From contig JAIXRO010000103.1 in NCBI GenBank assembly GCA_027485145.1, positions 1-37,243 of the forward strand: a stretch of 37,243 nucleotides of DNA. Direction: 5' to 3'. The notes under the pieces are model-generated. The model saw only the letters and a program-made list of their open reading frames with translations, had not been told where the DNA came from and did not search any database. Below, in pieces: positions 22,926-30,749 of this stretch. A program made the position numbers and the translations under genes. The DNA comes from Hyphomonadaceae bacterium (GTDB lineage: Bacteria; Pseudomonadota; Alphaproteobacteria; Caulobacterales; Hyphomonadaceae). Numbering within the stretch: position 1 is the stretch's first letter; every line of letters starts with the position of its first letter.

Positions 22926-23906
22926 ATGCGCTTTCTCCCGGACCGTTTTGTCATTTTCATGATCTGCGCGGTGATCCTCGCCCTGCTCTTTCCAGGCTGG
23001 GGAGCAGCAGACGGACCGCTACACCTCGGCGCCGTGACGGCTTTCGGAATCGGGCTCGTCTTCTTTCTTCACGGCGCCAACCTTGCGCCCGAGAAACTGG
23101 CCATGGGGCTGCGCAACTGGCGGGCGCACCTCTTGATCCAGATGACGACATTCGTCGTTTTCCCAGCCCTCGGCCTACTCCTCTATTTCGGCCTTCAGGA
23201 CGTCCTACCGGACGTTCTGAGGCTCGGCTTCTTTTTCCTCGCCGCGCTGTCGTCCACGGTCTCGTCCTCCGTCGCCATGACCGGTCTGGCGAAAGGCAAC
23301 ATCCCCGTAGCCGTCTTCAATGCCACGCTCTCCGGATTGATCGGCCTTGTCCTGACGCCCGCGATGGTATCGCTGGTATCGAAGGCGGAGATTGGCGATT
23401 TCTCGCTGATCGCGGCGATGAGCGACATTGCAATGACACTCCTTGCACCCTTTGCTGCAGGCCAGCTGCTGCGCAGGTTCCTCGTGAGGCGCCTCGAGCA
23501 GCATAAATCGCTTCTGACACTGCTCGACCGCGGCGTGATCCTGCTGATCGTCTTCACCTCGTTTGCCACGTCGACAAAGGGCGGCATCTGGTCCGAGTTT
23601 TCCCTCGCACAGTTTGCTGTGACGGGCGCTCTGGTGCTGCTGCTGTTGGCTTTCGCACTCACCGTGACGACGCAGTGCGCCCGCCTCGCGGGCCTGCCGC
23701 GCGAAGACGAAGCCGCGGTCGTGTTCTGTGGATCCACCAAGAGCCTCGCGAACGGCGCGCCGATCGCGCAGATTCTGTTTGCGGGCTCTGCGAGCCTCGG
23801 TCCGATCATGTTGCCGTTGATGCTGTACCATCAGTTCCAGCTGATGGCGTGCGCCGTGATTGCGCAGCGCTATTCGAGAACACCGGATACGCCCCGGACC
23901 GGCTGA
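22926..23906 (+). CDS. SBF-like (bile acid:sodium symporter fold) transporter
   Basis: 326 residues, with about nine or ten hydrophobic helices throughout, matching the BASS/SBF-like fold. Family-like segments are FGIGLVFFLHGANL near residue 40, FFFLAALSSTVSSSVAMTGLAKGN and AVVFCGSTKSLANGAPIAQILF, with the polar crossover residues of sodium-site proteins. Substrates of this branch are mostly unknown organic anions. The ATG at 22926 (MRFLPDR) is preferred to a TTG at 22905. Divergent from lysR and inside a purine locus, so it may carry a purine-pathway acid such as urate, allantoate, oxalurate or oxalate; that is inference. Its 3' end overlaps the convergent xdhC by 37 bases. Confidence 0.8.
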   Translation: MRFLPDRFVIFMICAVILALLFPGWGAADGPLHLGAVTAFGIGLVFFLHGANLAPEKLAMGLRNWRAHLLIQMTTFVVFPALGLLLYFGLQDVLPDVLRLGFFFLAALSSTVSSSVAMTGLAKGNIPVAVFNATLSGLIGLVLTPAMVSLVSKAEIGDFSLIAAMSDIAMTLLAPFAAGQLLRRFLVRRLEQHKSLLTLLDRGVILLIVFTSFATSTKGGIWSEFSLAQFAVTGALVLLLLAFALTVTTQCARLAGLPREDEAAVVFCGSTKSLANGAPIAQILFAGSASLGPIMLPLMLYHQFQLMACAVIAQRYSRTPDTPRTG

Positions 23907-24889
23907 CCGGCGATGGCATTGAGCTGCGCCGCTACGCTCAGGGCAATGGCAAAGGGCGTCTTGCCTTCGATCCCGGGCAATCCGATGGGACAGACCAAAC
24001 GGGCAATCGCGTGCGCAGGCGCGCCGTCCGCGGCCAACCGGCGCAGGAAACGGGCGCGCTTGGTGCCTGACCCGATCAACCCGCAGAAAGCGATATCTTC
24101 GCGGCGCAGCACTGCGCGCACGATCTCGTAATCCAGCTCATGCGCGTGGGTCAAAACAAGGCAGATGGCGCCTGGCGGCAATGTCGCAACAGTGTCGCCG
24201 GGCGCATTCAGACGCTGAACGGGGACAGCGCCCATGCCCCCTTCATACTCGGGACGCCCATCGAACCAGTGAAGTGACATCTCCGATGCGGCGAGGACCT
24301 GAATGAGGGCCCGCCCGACGTGCCCCGCCCCGAAGACATACACGGGCGGCAGCGGCGGGCCCACAAATGCCCGGTAGAAGGCGCAGGCGCTGCGCGGCGG
24401 ACGGGCCTGCATCAGGGGGGTGCCGCTGGCGTCCGCAAATGCCGGGAGGTTGAGGTGCTGCGGGACGCCCGAAGCCAACACGCGCCGCCGCAGGCCGTCG
24501 CCGGAGAGCCGGGTTTCAAGGACGAGGCCGCCGCTCTTCGCCACCTCGCGGGCGACCTCGGCCAGCCCGTCCACGTCATCCGCGGTGAGACGCTCCAGCA
24601 GGATACGGACATGGCCGCCGCAACACTGTGAAAGCAGAGGTCCGAGTGGGTAGTCCTGTAGCAGGCAGGCAAGTTCCGCACGGCCTAGAAGTGCCCGCGC
24701 CTGATCGAGGACATGGTGTTCCAGATTGCCGCCGCCGATAGTCCCCTGAAAGCCGTCTGCCGTCACCAGCATCCGCGCGCCCGCTTCGCGGGGCGCGGAG
24801 CCTTCCACCACACACTGGGTCACGAGGACGGCGGCTCCCTGTGTTCCAAGCGCCTTGAGCGCGGCAGCGATCCAGTCCGAACCGACCAT
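23870..24889 (-). CDS. xdhC: XdhC, xanthine dehydrogenase molybdenum-cofactor insertion/maturation protein
   Basis: 339 residues. The N-terminal XdhC/CoxI domain has VEGSAPREAGARMLV and GTIGGGNLEHHVL with the GGGxxE turn, then QCCGGHVRILLE. The C-terminal Rossmann domain starts at PPVYVFGAGHVGRALIQVL and includes FCGLIGSGTKRARFLRRL. XdhC binds Moco, supports its sulfuration and delivers it to XdhB. The ATG is two bases after the xdhB stop. The last 37 bases lie antisense to the transporter gene. Confidence 0.93.
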   Translation of the reverse strand: MVGSDWIAAALKALGTQGAAVLVTQCVVEGSAPREAGARMLVTADGFQGTIGGGNLEHHVLDQARALLGRAELACLLQDYPLGPLLSQCCGGHVRILLERLTADDVDGLAEVAREVAKSGGLVLETRLSGDGLRRRVLASGVPQHLNLPAFADASGTPLMQARPPRSACAFYRAFVGPPLPPVYVFGAGHVGRALIQVLAASEMSLHWFDGRPEYEGGMGAVPVQRLNAPGDTVATLPPGAICLVLTHAHELDYEIVRAVLRREDIAFCGLIGSGTKRARFLRRLAADGAPAHAIARLVCPIGLPGIEGKTPFAIALSVAAQLNAIAGQPVRGVSGVLE

Positions 24890-24891
24890 GC

Positions 24892-27240
24892 CTATGGCCG
24901 CTGCGCTTCTTCCCGTGCGGCCTCGACCGCCAGCAGGATACGCTCCGGTGTTGCGGGGGCATCCAGACGTGGGAACACACGGTGGCCGGCGGCCCCCGAC
25001 ACGGCATGGGTCAACGCCGAGAGGACTGAAATCGCCAACATCAGGGGCGGCTCACCGACCGCCTTCGAACGGTGGATCGTCGGCTGGCGGTTCTCGCCGC
25101 CCTCCCAGAGCCTGATGTTCAACTCCGCAGGTCGGTCACTGCAGGCGGGAATCTTGTAGGTGGACGGAGCATGTGTGCGAAGGCGCCCGTGCGCGTCGAA
25201 CACGAGTTCCTCGGTCGTGAGCCAGCCCATACCCTGCACGAAGCCACCTTCGATCTGACCGAGATCGATGGCCGGGTTGAGCGAGCGACCCACGTCATGG
25301 AGAATGTCGGCCCGCACGACCCGGTTTTCGCCTGTCAGCGTATCGATCTCGACTTCCGAGACAGCCGCGCCGTAGGCAAAATAATAGAACGGGTGGCCGC
25401 GGTGGGTCGCTCGATCATAGTGGATCTTCGGCGTCTTGTAGAAACCGGTGGCCGACAAGGAAATCCGCCCGAGATAGGCCGCTTTCACCACCTCTTCAAA
25501 TGCGTAGCTGGTCTCGCCGGCGATAACCCTGTTGTTTACGAAACTGATGCTCTCAGGATCGAGGCCGTGCCGGTCTGCAAGGAAGCCGGCAAGCCGGCGC
25601 TTTATCTTTCGCGCCGCCGCCTGGGCCGCCATTCCGTTCAAGTCGGTTCCGGACGAGGCAGCCGTCGCCGAGGTATTGGGCACCTTTTCCGTTGACGTCG
25701 ACATAATCCGTATACGGTCGAGGTCGACCTGGAACTCGTTCGCGACAACCTGCGCCACCTTGGTCATCAGCCCCTGCCCCATCTCGGTGCCGCCATGGTT
25801 CAGCTGGATACTGCCGTCGGCATAGAGTTGCACGAGCGCGCCAGCCTGGTTCAGGAACGTGGTTGTGAAGGAGATGCCGAACTTCACCGGCGTCAGGGCA
25901 ATGCCACGGCGGATGACGGGGTTTTCGGGGCTTGTATTGTACGCCTCGATTTCGGCGCGCCGGGCTCTGTAATCGGCCGAGGCCGCCAGGCTTTCGATGA
26001 GTTCCCGCGCGATATTGTCCTCGACGACCTGGCCATAGGGCGTCGTGTCGCGGCCCGGGCCCGCATAAAGATTGTCGAGGCGAACATCGAGCGGATCCCG
26101 GCCGACCCGAAAGGCAATCTCATCCATCAACCGCTCGGCGCCCATCATGCCCTGCGGGCCACCAAAGCCCCGGAAAGCGGTGTTGGACACCGTGTGTGTG
26201 CGCAGCCTGTGGGAGACAATCTGTGCCGGTCCGAGATAATAACAATTGTCGGAATGGAACATCGCGCGATCGTTGATCGCCATCGAAAGGTCAGTTGACG
26301 CGCCGCAGCGTGACGCCAGTTCGAACTGCGTACCAGCAAGCACGCCGCGCTCGTCAAAGCCGGCCGTATAGGCAATCTCGAAGTCATGCCGCTTGCCGGT
26401 CACGATCATGTCGTCGTCGCGGTCCATCCTGAACTTGACCGGCTTCTGGCTGCGAACCGCTGCGAGAGCCGCTGCGGCAGCCAGGAGGGCGGACTGGGTT
26501 TCCTTGCCGCCGAAACCGCCGCCCATCCGGCGCACTTCCACCGTGACCTGATTGCTCATCACACCGAGCACATGCGCGACGAGGTGCTGGGCTTCGGTCG
26601 GATTCTGCGTCGACGAGAAGATATGGACCGAACCATTCTCGCCGGGGGTCGCCAGGGCGATCTGGCCTTCGAGGTAGAAATGATCCTGGCCGCCCATCCT
26701 GATGACGCCGTCAAGCTTGAGGGGCGCGGCCGCGATGGCAGCTGCAGCCTCTCCGGTCGACATGACTTGCGACCTCTCGATCAGCGAACCGGCCGCGCGC
26801 GCCTCTGCGATCGTGATCAAGGCCGGCAGGTCTTCATAGGTGACATCTGCCAAAGCAGCCGCCATGCGCGCCGCCTTGCGGGTGACGGCGACCACCGCAA
26901 ACAGGCTCTGCCCATGGCAGAACACTTCGCTTTCAGCAAAGACCGGCTCGTCCCGGATCACCGCGCCCACATCATTGATGCCCGGAATGTCCTCCGCGGT
27001 GAGGACAAGAACCACGCCCGGCGCCGCTCGCACCGCCGACAGGTCCATCGCGGCAATCCGGGCCCGGGCCCGCGCGCTCATGCCGATATAGAGATGAAGG
27101 CAGCCCGCAGGCTCGGGCAGGTCGTCGATATAGCGGGCCTGTCCCGTTACATGCAGGTAGGCGCTGTCATGGCGCAGCGACTGATGCACATCCCCTTGCA
27201 GGGCGCTGGCGGATTGATCTGTCTTGGCCTTGTCAAGCAT
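24892..27240 (-). CDS. xdhB: Xanthine dehydrogenase large (molybdopterin) subunit
   Basis: 782 residues from the ATG at 27238-27240, four bases after the xdhA stop; two other in-frame ATGs farther up would overlap xdhA. Moco-enzyme motifs are present in order: HDSAYLHVTGQARYIDDLP, QDHFYLEGQIA, RRMGGGFGGKETQ, the arginine-bearing DRAMFHSDNCYYLG, NTAFRGFGGPQG, GGTEMGQGLMTKVAQV, and the C-terminal SKAVGEPPLMLA with the catalytic glutamate. These match purine-oxidising XDH rather than aldehyde oxidase or CO dehydrogenase. Hydroxylates hypoxanthine and xanthine to urate. Confidence 0.96.
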   Translation of the reverse strand: MLDKAKTDQSASALQGDVHQSLRHDSAYLHVTGQARYIDDLPEPAGCLHLYIGMSARARARIAAMDLSAVRAAPGVVLVLTAEDIPGINDVGAVIRDEPVFAESEVFCHGQSLFAVVAVTRKAARMAAALADVTYEDLPALITIAEARAAGSLIERSQVMSTGEAAAAIAAAPLKLDGVIRMGGQDHFYLEGQIALATPGENGSVHIFSSTQNPTEAQHLVAHVLGVMSNQVTVEVRRMGGGFGGKETQSALLAAAAALAAVRSQKPVKFRMDRDDDMIVTGKRHDFEIAYTAGFDERGVLAGTQFELASRCGASTDLSMAINDRAMFHSDNCYYLGPAQIVSHRLRTHTVSNTAFRGFGGPQGMMGAERLMDEIAFRVGRDPLDVRLDNLYAGPGRDTTPYGQVVEDNIARELIESLAASADYRARRAEIEAYNTSPENPVIRRGIALTPVKFGISFTTTFLNQAGALVQLYADGSIQLNHGGTEMGQGLMTKVAQVVANEFQVDLDRIRIMSTSTEKVPNTSATAASSGTDLNGMAAQAAARKIKRRLAGFLADRHGLDPESISFVNNRVIAGETSYAFEEVVKAAYLGRISLSATGFYKTPKIHYDRATHRGHPFYYFAYGAAVSEVEIDTLTGENRVVRADILHDVGRSLNPAIDLGQIEGGFVQGMGWLTTEELVFDAHGRLRTHAPSTYKIPACSDRPAELNIRLWEGGENRQPTIHRSKAVGEPPLMLAISVLSALTHAVSGAAGHRVFPRLDAPATPERILLAVEAAREEAQRP

Positions 27241-27244
27241 AGCC

Positions 27245-28696
27245 TCAAGACGGCTCCAGGATACTGATGCGGCCATTGCCGGCTGCCTCAAGCCAGACCT
27301 TGCGAAGCAGGTTTTGAGCCACTTTCATGCGGTAGCCTGCGCTCGCGCGCATATCACTGAGAGGCGTATAATCGTCTGAAAGCGCGGCCGCTGCCGTCTC
27401 GACCGACGCGGAAGTCCAGGCCTGTCCGGAAAGCGCGGCTTCGCAGGCTGCGGCACGCTTCGGTGTGCCCGCCATGCCGCCATAGGCGATGCGGGCGTGC
27501 TCCACGATACCGTTCTCGATCCTCAGCGCAAAGGCACCGCACACCGCTGAGATATCCTGGTCGAAACGCTTTGACACCTTATAGGTCCGGAAAAGGACGC
27601 ACGGATCCGGCGCCGGGATGTAGACGGACTTTACATATTCGCCCGGCTCGAGGGCCTGCTCGCCGTAAGCGAGGAAGTAGTTCTCGAGCGCCATCACCCG
27701 GGTACCTCGCGCGCCAGCGAGTTCAAGTTCGGCGTTCAGTGCAATCAGGGCCGGCATCGAATCACCGATCGGCGAGCCGTTGGCGATATTGCCGCCGACG
27801 GTCCCGCTGTTGCGGACCTGAACAGAGCCTATGCGCCGGAACAGTTCGCCAAGACCGGGATGCAGCGCGCGCAGGCAGGGCAAGGCATCGGCAAACTTGA
27901 CACCGGCGCCGATGCGAACCCCGCGCTCGCCCGCCTCAATATGGTTCAGGGACGCAATGCCGCTGATAAAGACAAGGGTCTCCAGCGGCCGGTGCTGCTT
28001 GGTGACCCAGAGGCCGACATCCGTCGCGCCGGCAACCAGCGTGGCGCCAGGGTTCTCCGATAGGATCTCGCACAACTCTTTCTCCGTGCGCGGAAGATAG
28101 CAGCGCCGGGAGGTGCCAAGAACCGGGTCGGTAAATGTCCAGCTTGAGCATGGGCCGGCCGCGAGAGTACTCAGCCTCGCGGCTGTCTCCTCGCCGCCGA
28201 AACGGGCTCGCACCTCCCCGTCGGGTTCCAATTCCATGGCCGAGCGCCGGATCGGTCCATAGCCTGTGCAACGGCACAGGTTGCCCGCAAGGACATCATC
28301 AACCCCGCCTGGCAGGGCCGCATCGCTCGACTGGTAGCGGGCGAACAGCGACATCACGAACCCGGGTGTGCAGAAACCGCACTGCGATCCGTCGCTGTCC
28401 GCCAAAGACTGTTGAACGGGATGCAGGCAAGTTGGTGTGCCCAAGGACTCGACCGTGACGAGTTCCTTCCCGTCGACCATTGGCATGAGGCAAATACAGG
28501 CATTCACCGCGCGGTAACGGACGGCGTCGCCGACGAGTTCGCCGAGGACCACGGTGCACGCGCCGCAGTCGCCTTCGGCGCAGCCCTCCTTGGTGCCGGT
28601 GCGCCGCTGATCCTCGCGCAGCCATTCGAGCAGCGTCTGGGTAGGATCGCACCGCTCAAGCGTGCGGATATCGCCGTCGAGGACAAAGCGGATCAT
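27245..28696 (-). CDS. xdhA: Xanthine dehydrogenase small subunit (2Fe-2S/FAD)
   Basis: 483 residues from the ATG at 28694-28696, where the family N-terminus (IRFVLDG) begins; a frame to 28786 lacks support. The plant-type iron-sulfur cluster uses Cys39, Cys44, Cys47 (CAEGDCGAC) and a later NACICLMP cysteine; the second cluster has CGFC and CRCTGYGP. The FAD domain follows (LVAGATDVGLW, GTVGGNIANGSPIGDS). It passes electrons from Moco to NAD. First gene of xdhABC, divergent from the purine permease. Confidence 0.96.
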   Translation of the reverse strand: MIRFVLDGDIRTLERCDPTQTLLEWLREDQRRTGTKEGCAEGDCGACTVVLGELVGDAVRYRAVNACICLMPMVDGKELVTVESLGTPTCLHPVQQSLADSDGSQCGFCTPGFVMSLFARYQSSDAALPGGVDDVLAGNLCRCTGYGPIRRSAMELEPDGEVRARFGGEETAARLSTLAAGPCSSWTFTDPVLGTSRRCYLPRTEKELCEILSENPGATLVAGATDVGLWVTKQHRPLETLVFISGIASLNHIEAGERGVRIGAGVKFADALPCLRALHPGLGELFRRIGSVQVRNSGTVGGNIANGSPIGDSMPALIALNAELELAGARGTRVMALENYFLAYGEQALEPGEYVKSVYIPAPDPCVLFRTYKVSKRFDQDISAVCGAFALRIENGIVEHARIAYGGMAGTPKRAAACEAALSGQAWTSASVETAAAALSDDYTPLSDMRASAGYRMKVAQNLLRKVWLEAAGNGRISILEPS

Positions 28697-29123
28697 GAAT
28701 TCAGACTTCTCCCGTCGCCGGCCCGGCTGGCTGATCTCGGTCCACACAAACCGTGAAGGCGCGCGCAGGGCAAGACCGGCCGCCATTTGGGACGCCCGGC
28801 CGTAACAAATGGACCGAGGGCACGCATTTCGGCACCGCCAGCGCTCAAGCTTCAGTCAGCGCCAGCTTGCCACACACCCCGCTGAAACTCCAAATCGGCG
28901 CAGGTCTTCGCCAACCTCACCTTCCAATTCCTGCACGTTGAGTGCTGCAAATTTGAGAGCGCTGGAAGTTATTCGGTCAAAAATCGACCGATCTTGCCCA
29001 ATCTGCCAGCCGCAAGTCCTCCCGACCAGGTACCGCCGGACAATTCAGCAGACCTACCCCGAGTTTTACGCTCTTCTCCGAAGGCAAGCGCCACCCCGGC
29101 CTGAACCCATCGAACGAGAACCC
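28697..29123. other. 427-base divergent control region, xdhA and permease
   Basis: No gene is convincing here; an in-frame extension of the permease to 28809 has proline/arginine-rich non-membrane sequence and no ribosome site. The region must hold the xdhA and permease promoters. It contains the TCGGTC-N7-GACCGA dyad at 28973-28991. I do not recognise a riboswitch. Confidence 0.5.
28973..28991. promoter_or_regulatory. TCGGTC-N7-GACCGA dyad, candidate operator
   Basis: A perfect 6-bp inverted repeat around an A-rich 7-base spacer. GGTC/GACC halves are common in GntR- and TetR-type operators. It lies about 130 bases upstream of the permease start and 280 upstream of xdhA. No such regulator is adjacent. 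Confidence 0.35.
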
Positions 29124-30422
29124 ATGCTCAACAAATTCTTCCAGCTCGAAGCGCGCGGAACAAACATCCGCACCGAAATTGCCGCCGGGATCACGACCTT
29201 CCTGGCCATGAGCTACATCATCTTCGTGAACCCCGACATCCTGTCCAAGGCAGGCATGGACACGGGCGCCGTGTTCGTTGCGACCTGCCTGTCGGCAGCG
29301 ATCGGCACCGCGATCATGGGGATATACGCCAACTATCCGATCGCCATCGCCCCAGGGATGGGCCTCAACGCCTATTTCACCTTTGGCGTCGTCATCGGTA
29401 TGGGCATTCCATGGCAGGCTGCGCTTATGGCGGTGTTCATGTCTGGCGCGCTGTTCGTCGCCTTGAGCCTTTCGCCGATCCGCGAATGGATCATCAACGC
29501 CATTCCGATGGAGTTGAAGATGGCAATTGGCGCAGGGATCGGCCTGTTCCTGATCATCATCGGCCTCAGCAGTGTCGGCATCGTTGTCGCCAACCCGGCG
29601 ACCCTTGTCGGCCTTGGCGATCTTTCCTCGCCGGTCGCGCTGCTGGCGATCGCCTGCTTCATCTCAATTGCTGTGCTCGACGCGCGCAGGGTCCCCGGGG
29701 CGATGCTGATCGGCATTCTCGGCATCACCCTTGCCGGCGTTCTGCTGGGCGTTTCGGAGCCCGCAGGGATTGTCTCGGTGCCGCCCTCCATTGCGCCAAC
29801 GCTGTTCCAGCTCGACTGGCGCGCCGCATTCGAGATCGGGCTGGTCGTCGTGGTCATTTCCCTTCTGTTCGTCGACATGTTTGATACGGCCGGGACACTG
29901 GTCTCGGTTGCGCAGCCCGCCGGCCTTCTGGACGAGGAGGGAAAGGTCAAGGACCTGCGAAAAGCCCTGCTCGCCGACAGCTCGGCGACCATGATCGGCG
30001 CAGTACTCGGCACGTCCTCAGCCACGAGCTACATCGAAAGCATCGCCGGTGTGAAGGCCGGCGGGCGGACTGGCCTGACCGCAGTGACGGTGGCGATCCT
30101 GTTCTGCCTTGCCCTGTTCTTGGCGCCCCTCGCGGGCGCCGTGCAATCGTTCGCGACCGGCCCTGCCCTCGTCTATGTAGGCTGCATCATGACCGGCGGG
30201 CTGACCAAGCTCGACTGGGAGGACCCGACCTCGTTCGTTCCGGCCGTCATCACGGCAGTGGCGATGCCCCTCACTTATTCCATCGCGACAGGGATCGGTC
30301 TCGGCTTCGTCGCCTTCGCCGCGCTCAAGGTCGGGGCCGGAAAATGGAAAAGCTTGACGATCGGCGTCGTCGCCCTTGCGATCGTCTTCCTGGCAAAGTT
30401 TGTCTTCCTGTCCCCGGCCTGA
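29124..30422 (+). CDS. AzgA-family (NCS2) purine permease
   Basis: 432 residues with about 12-14 hydrophobic helices. AzgA/PbuG marks are TEIAAGITTFLAMSYIIFVNP, GMGLNAYFTF, the DMFDTAGTLVSVAQPAGLL segment with substrate-binding acidic residue, and GTSSATSYIESIAGVKAGGRTGL. This family takes up adenine, guanine or hypoxanthine by proton symport at the inner membrane. The ATG at 29124 begins the family-typical MLNKFFQL. The upstream ribosome site (ACGAGAA) is weak. Divergent from xdhABC, whose substrate it imports. Exact base is not predictable from sequence. Confidence 0.9.
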   Translation: MLNKFFQLEARGTNIRTEIAAGITTFLAMSYIIFVNPDILSKAGMDTGAVFVATCLSAAIGTAIMGIYANYPIAIAPGMGLNAYFTFGVVIGMGIPWQAALMAVFMSGALFVALSLSPIREWIINAIPMELKMAIGAGIGLFLIIIGLSSVGIVVANPATLVGLGDLSSPVALLAIACFISIAVLDARRVPGAMLIGILGITLAGVLLGVSEPAGIVSVPPSIAPTLFQLDWRAAFEIGLVVVVISLLFVDMFDTAGTLVSVAQPAGLLDEEGKVKDLRKALLADSSATMIGAVLGTSSATSYIESIAGVKAGGRTGLTAVTVAILFCLALFLAPLAGAVQSFATGPALVYVGCIMTGGLTKLDWEDPTSFVPAVITAVAMPLTYSIATGIGLGFVAFAALKVGAGKWKSLTIGVVALAIVFLAKFVFLSPA

Positions 30423-30629
30423 ACGGGCCTGTCCGATAACACCCGAAACAACGTCTCGATCCGGATTTTCCCCGAGGCTCTCGGTCGCGCTTCCCCTCAG
30501 CTTCCAGCACATCATCACTATGTTCGTCAGCAACGTTACACCCGCGCTGACATCGCCGACGCGGCCGGGTTCGGCCCGTCAAACGGAACGTCGGGCGAAG
30601 TGATCTGAATGATCCAGTCTGCTATGGTG

Positions 30630-30691
30630 TTGGCGGGCGTGGCGACCTTGCTGCAGACGGTCACGGCCAGCGCGGTCGCCACGCCCGCCAA
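30630..30691. repeat. 18-bp perfect inverted repeat with 26-nt loop
   Basis: TTGGCGGGCGTGGCGACC at 30630-30647 pairs fully with 30674-30691. It is followed on the plus strand by an A-run, not T, so it is not a standard terminator for the permease, although a strong stem may still protect the transcript end. Adjacent to the receptor terminator. Confidence 0.7.
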
Positions 30692-30698
30692 AAAGAAA

Positions 30699-30722
30699 CC
30701 CCGGTGGATTGCTCCACCGGGG
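30699..30722 (-). terminator. Intrinsic terminator of the TonB receptor gene
   Basis: A 10-bp perfect stem (CCCCGGTGGA with TCCACCGGGG) and 4-nt loop. On the minus strand it is followed by GTTTCTTTTT. It lies 27 bases past the receptor stop. Confidence 0.85.
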
Positions 30723-30749
30723 CCAGGCTTTTTCCGAGCCGTTCGTCGA

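Larger units (their letters stand above)
30423..30749. other. 327-base convergent region with two hairpins
   Basis: Between the permease end and the TonB receptor end. It holds an 18-bp inverted repeat (30630-30647 with 30674-30691) next to a perfect terminator (30699-30722). One 117-codon frame from 30609 crosses both hairpins and the receptor gene; it is not considered a gene. Confidence 0.6.

Noticed and set aside
28809-29123. 105-residue N-terminal extension of the purine permease
   Set aside because: Rich in Pro, Arg and Ser, unlike any permease N-terminus, and the family start MLNKFFQ lies at 29124.
28797-29123. Purine or xanthine riboswitch in the permease leader
   Set aside because: No conserved core of a known purine-sensing motif could be picked out by eye; left for a covariance search.
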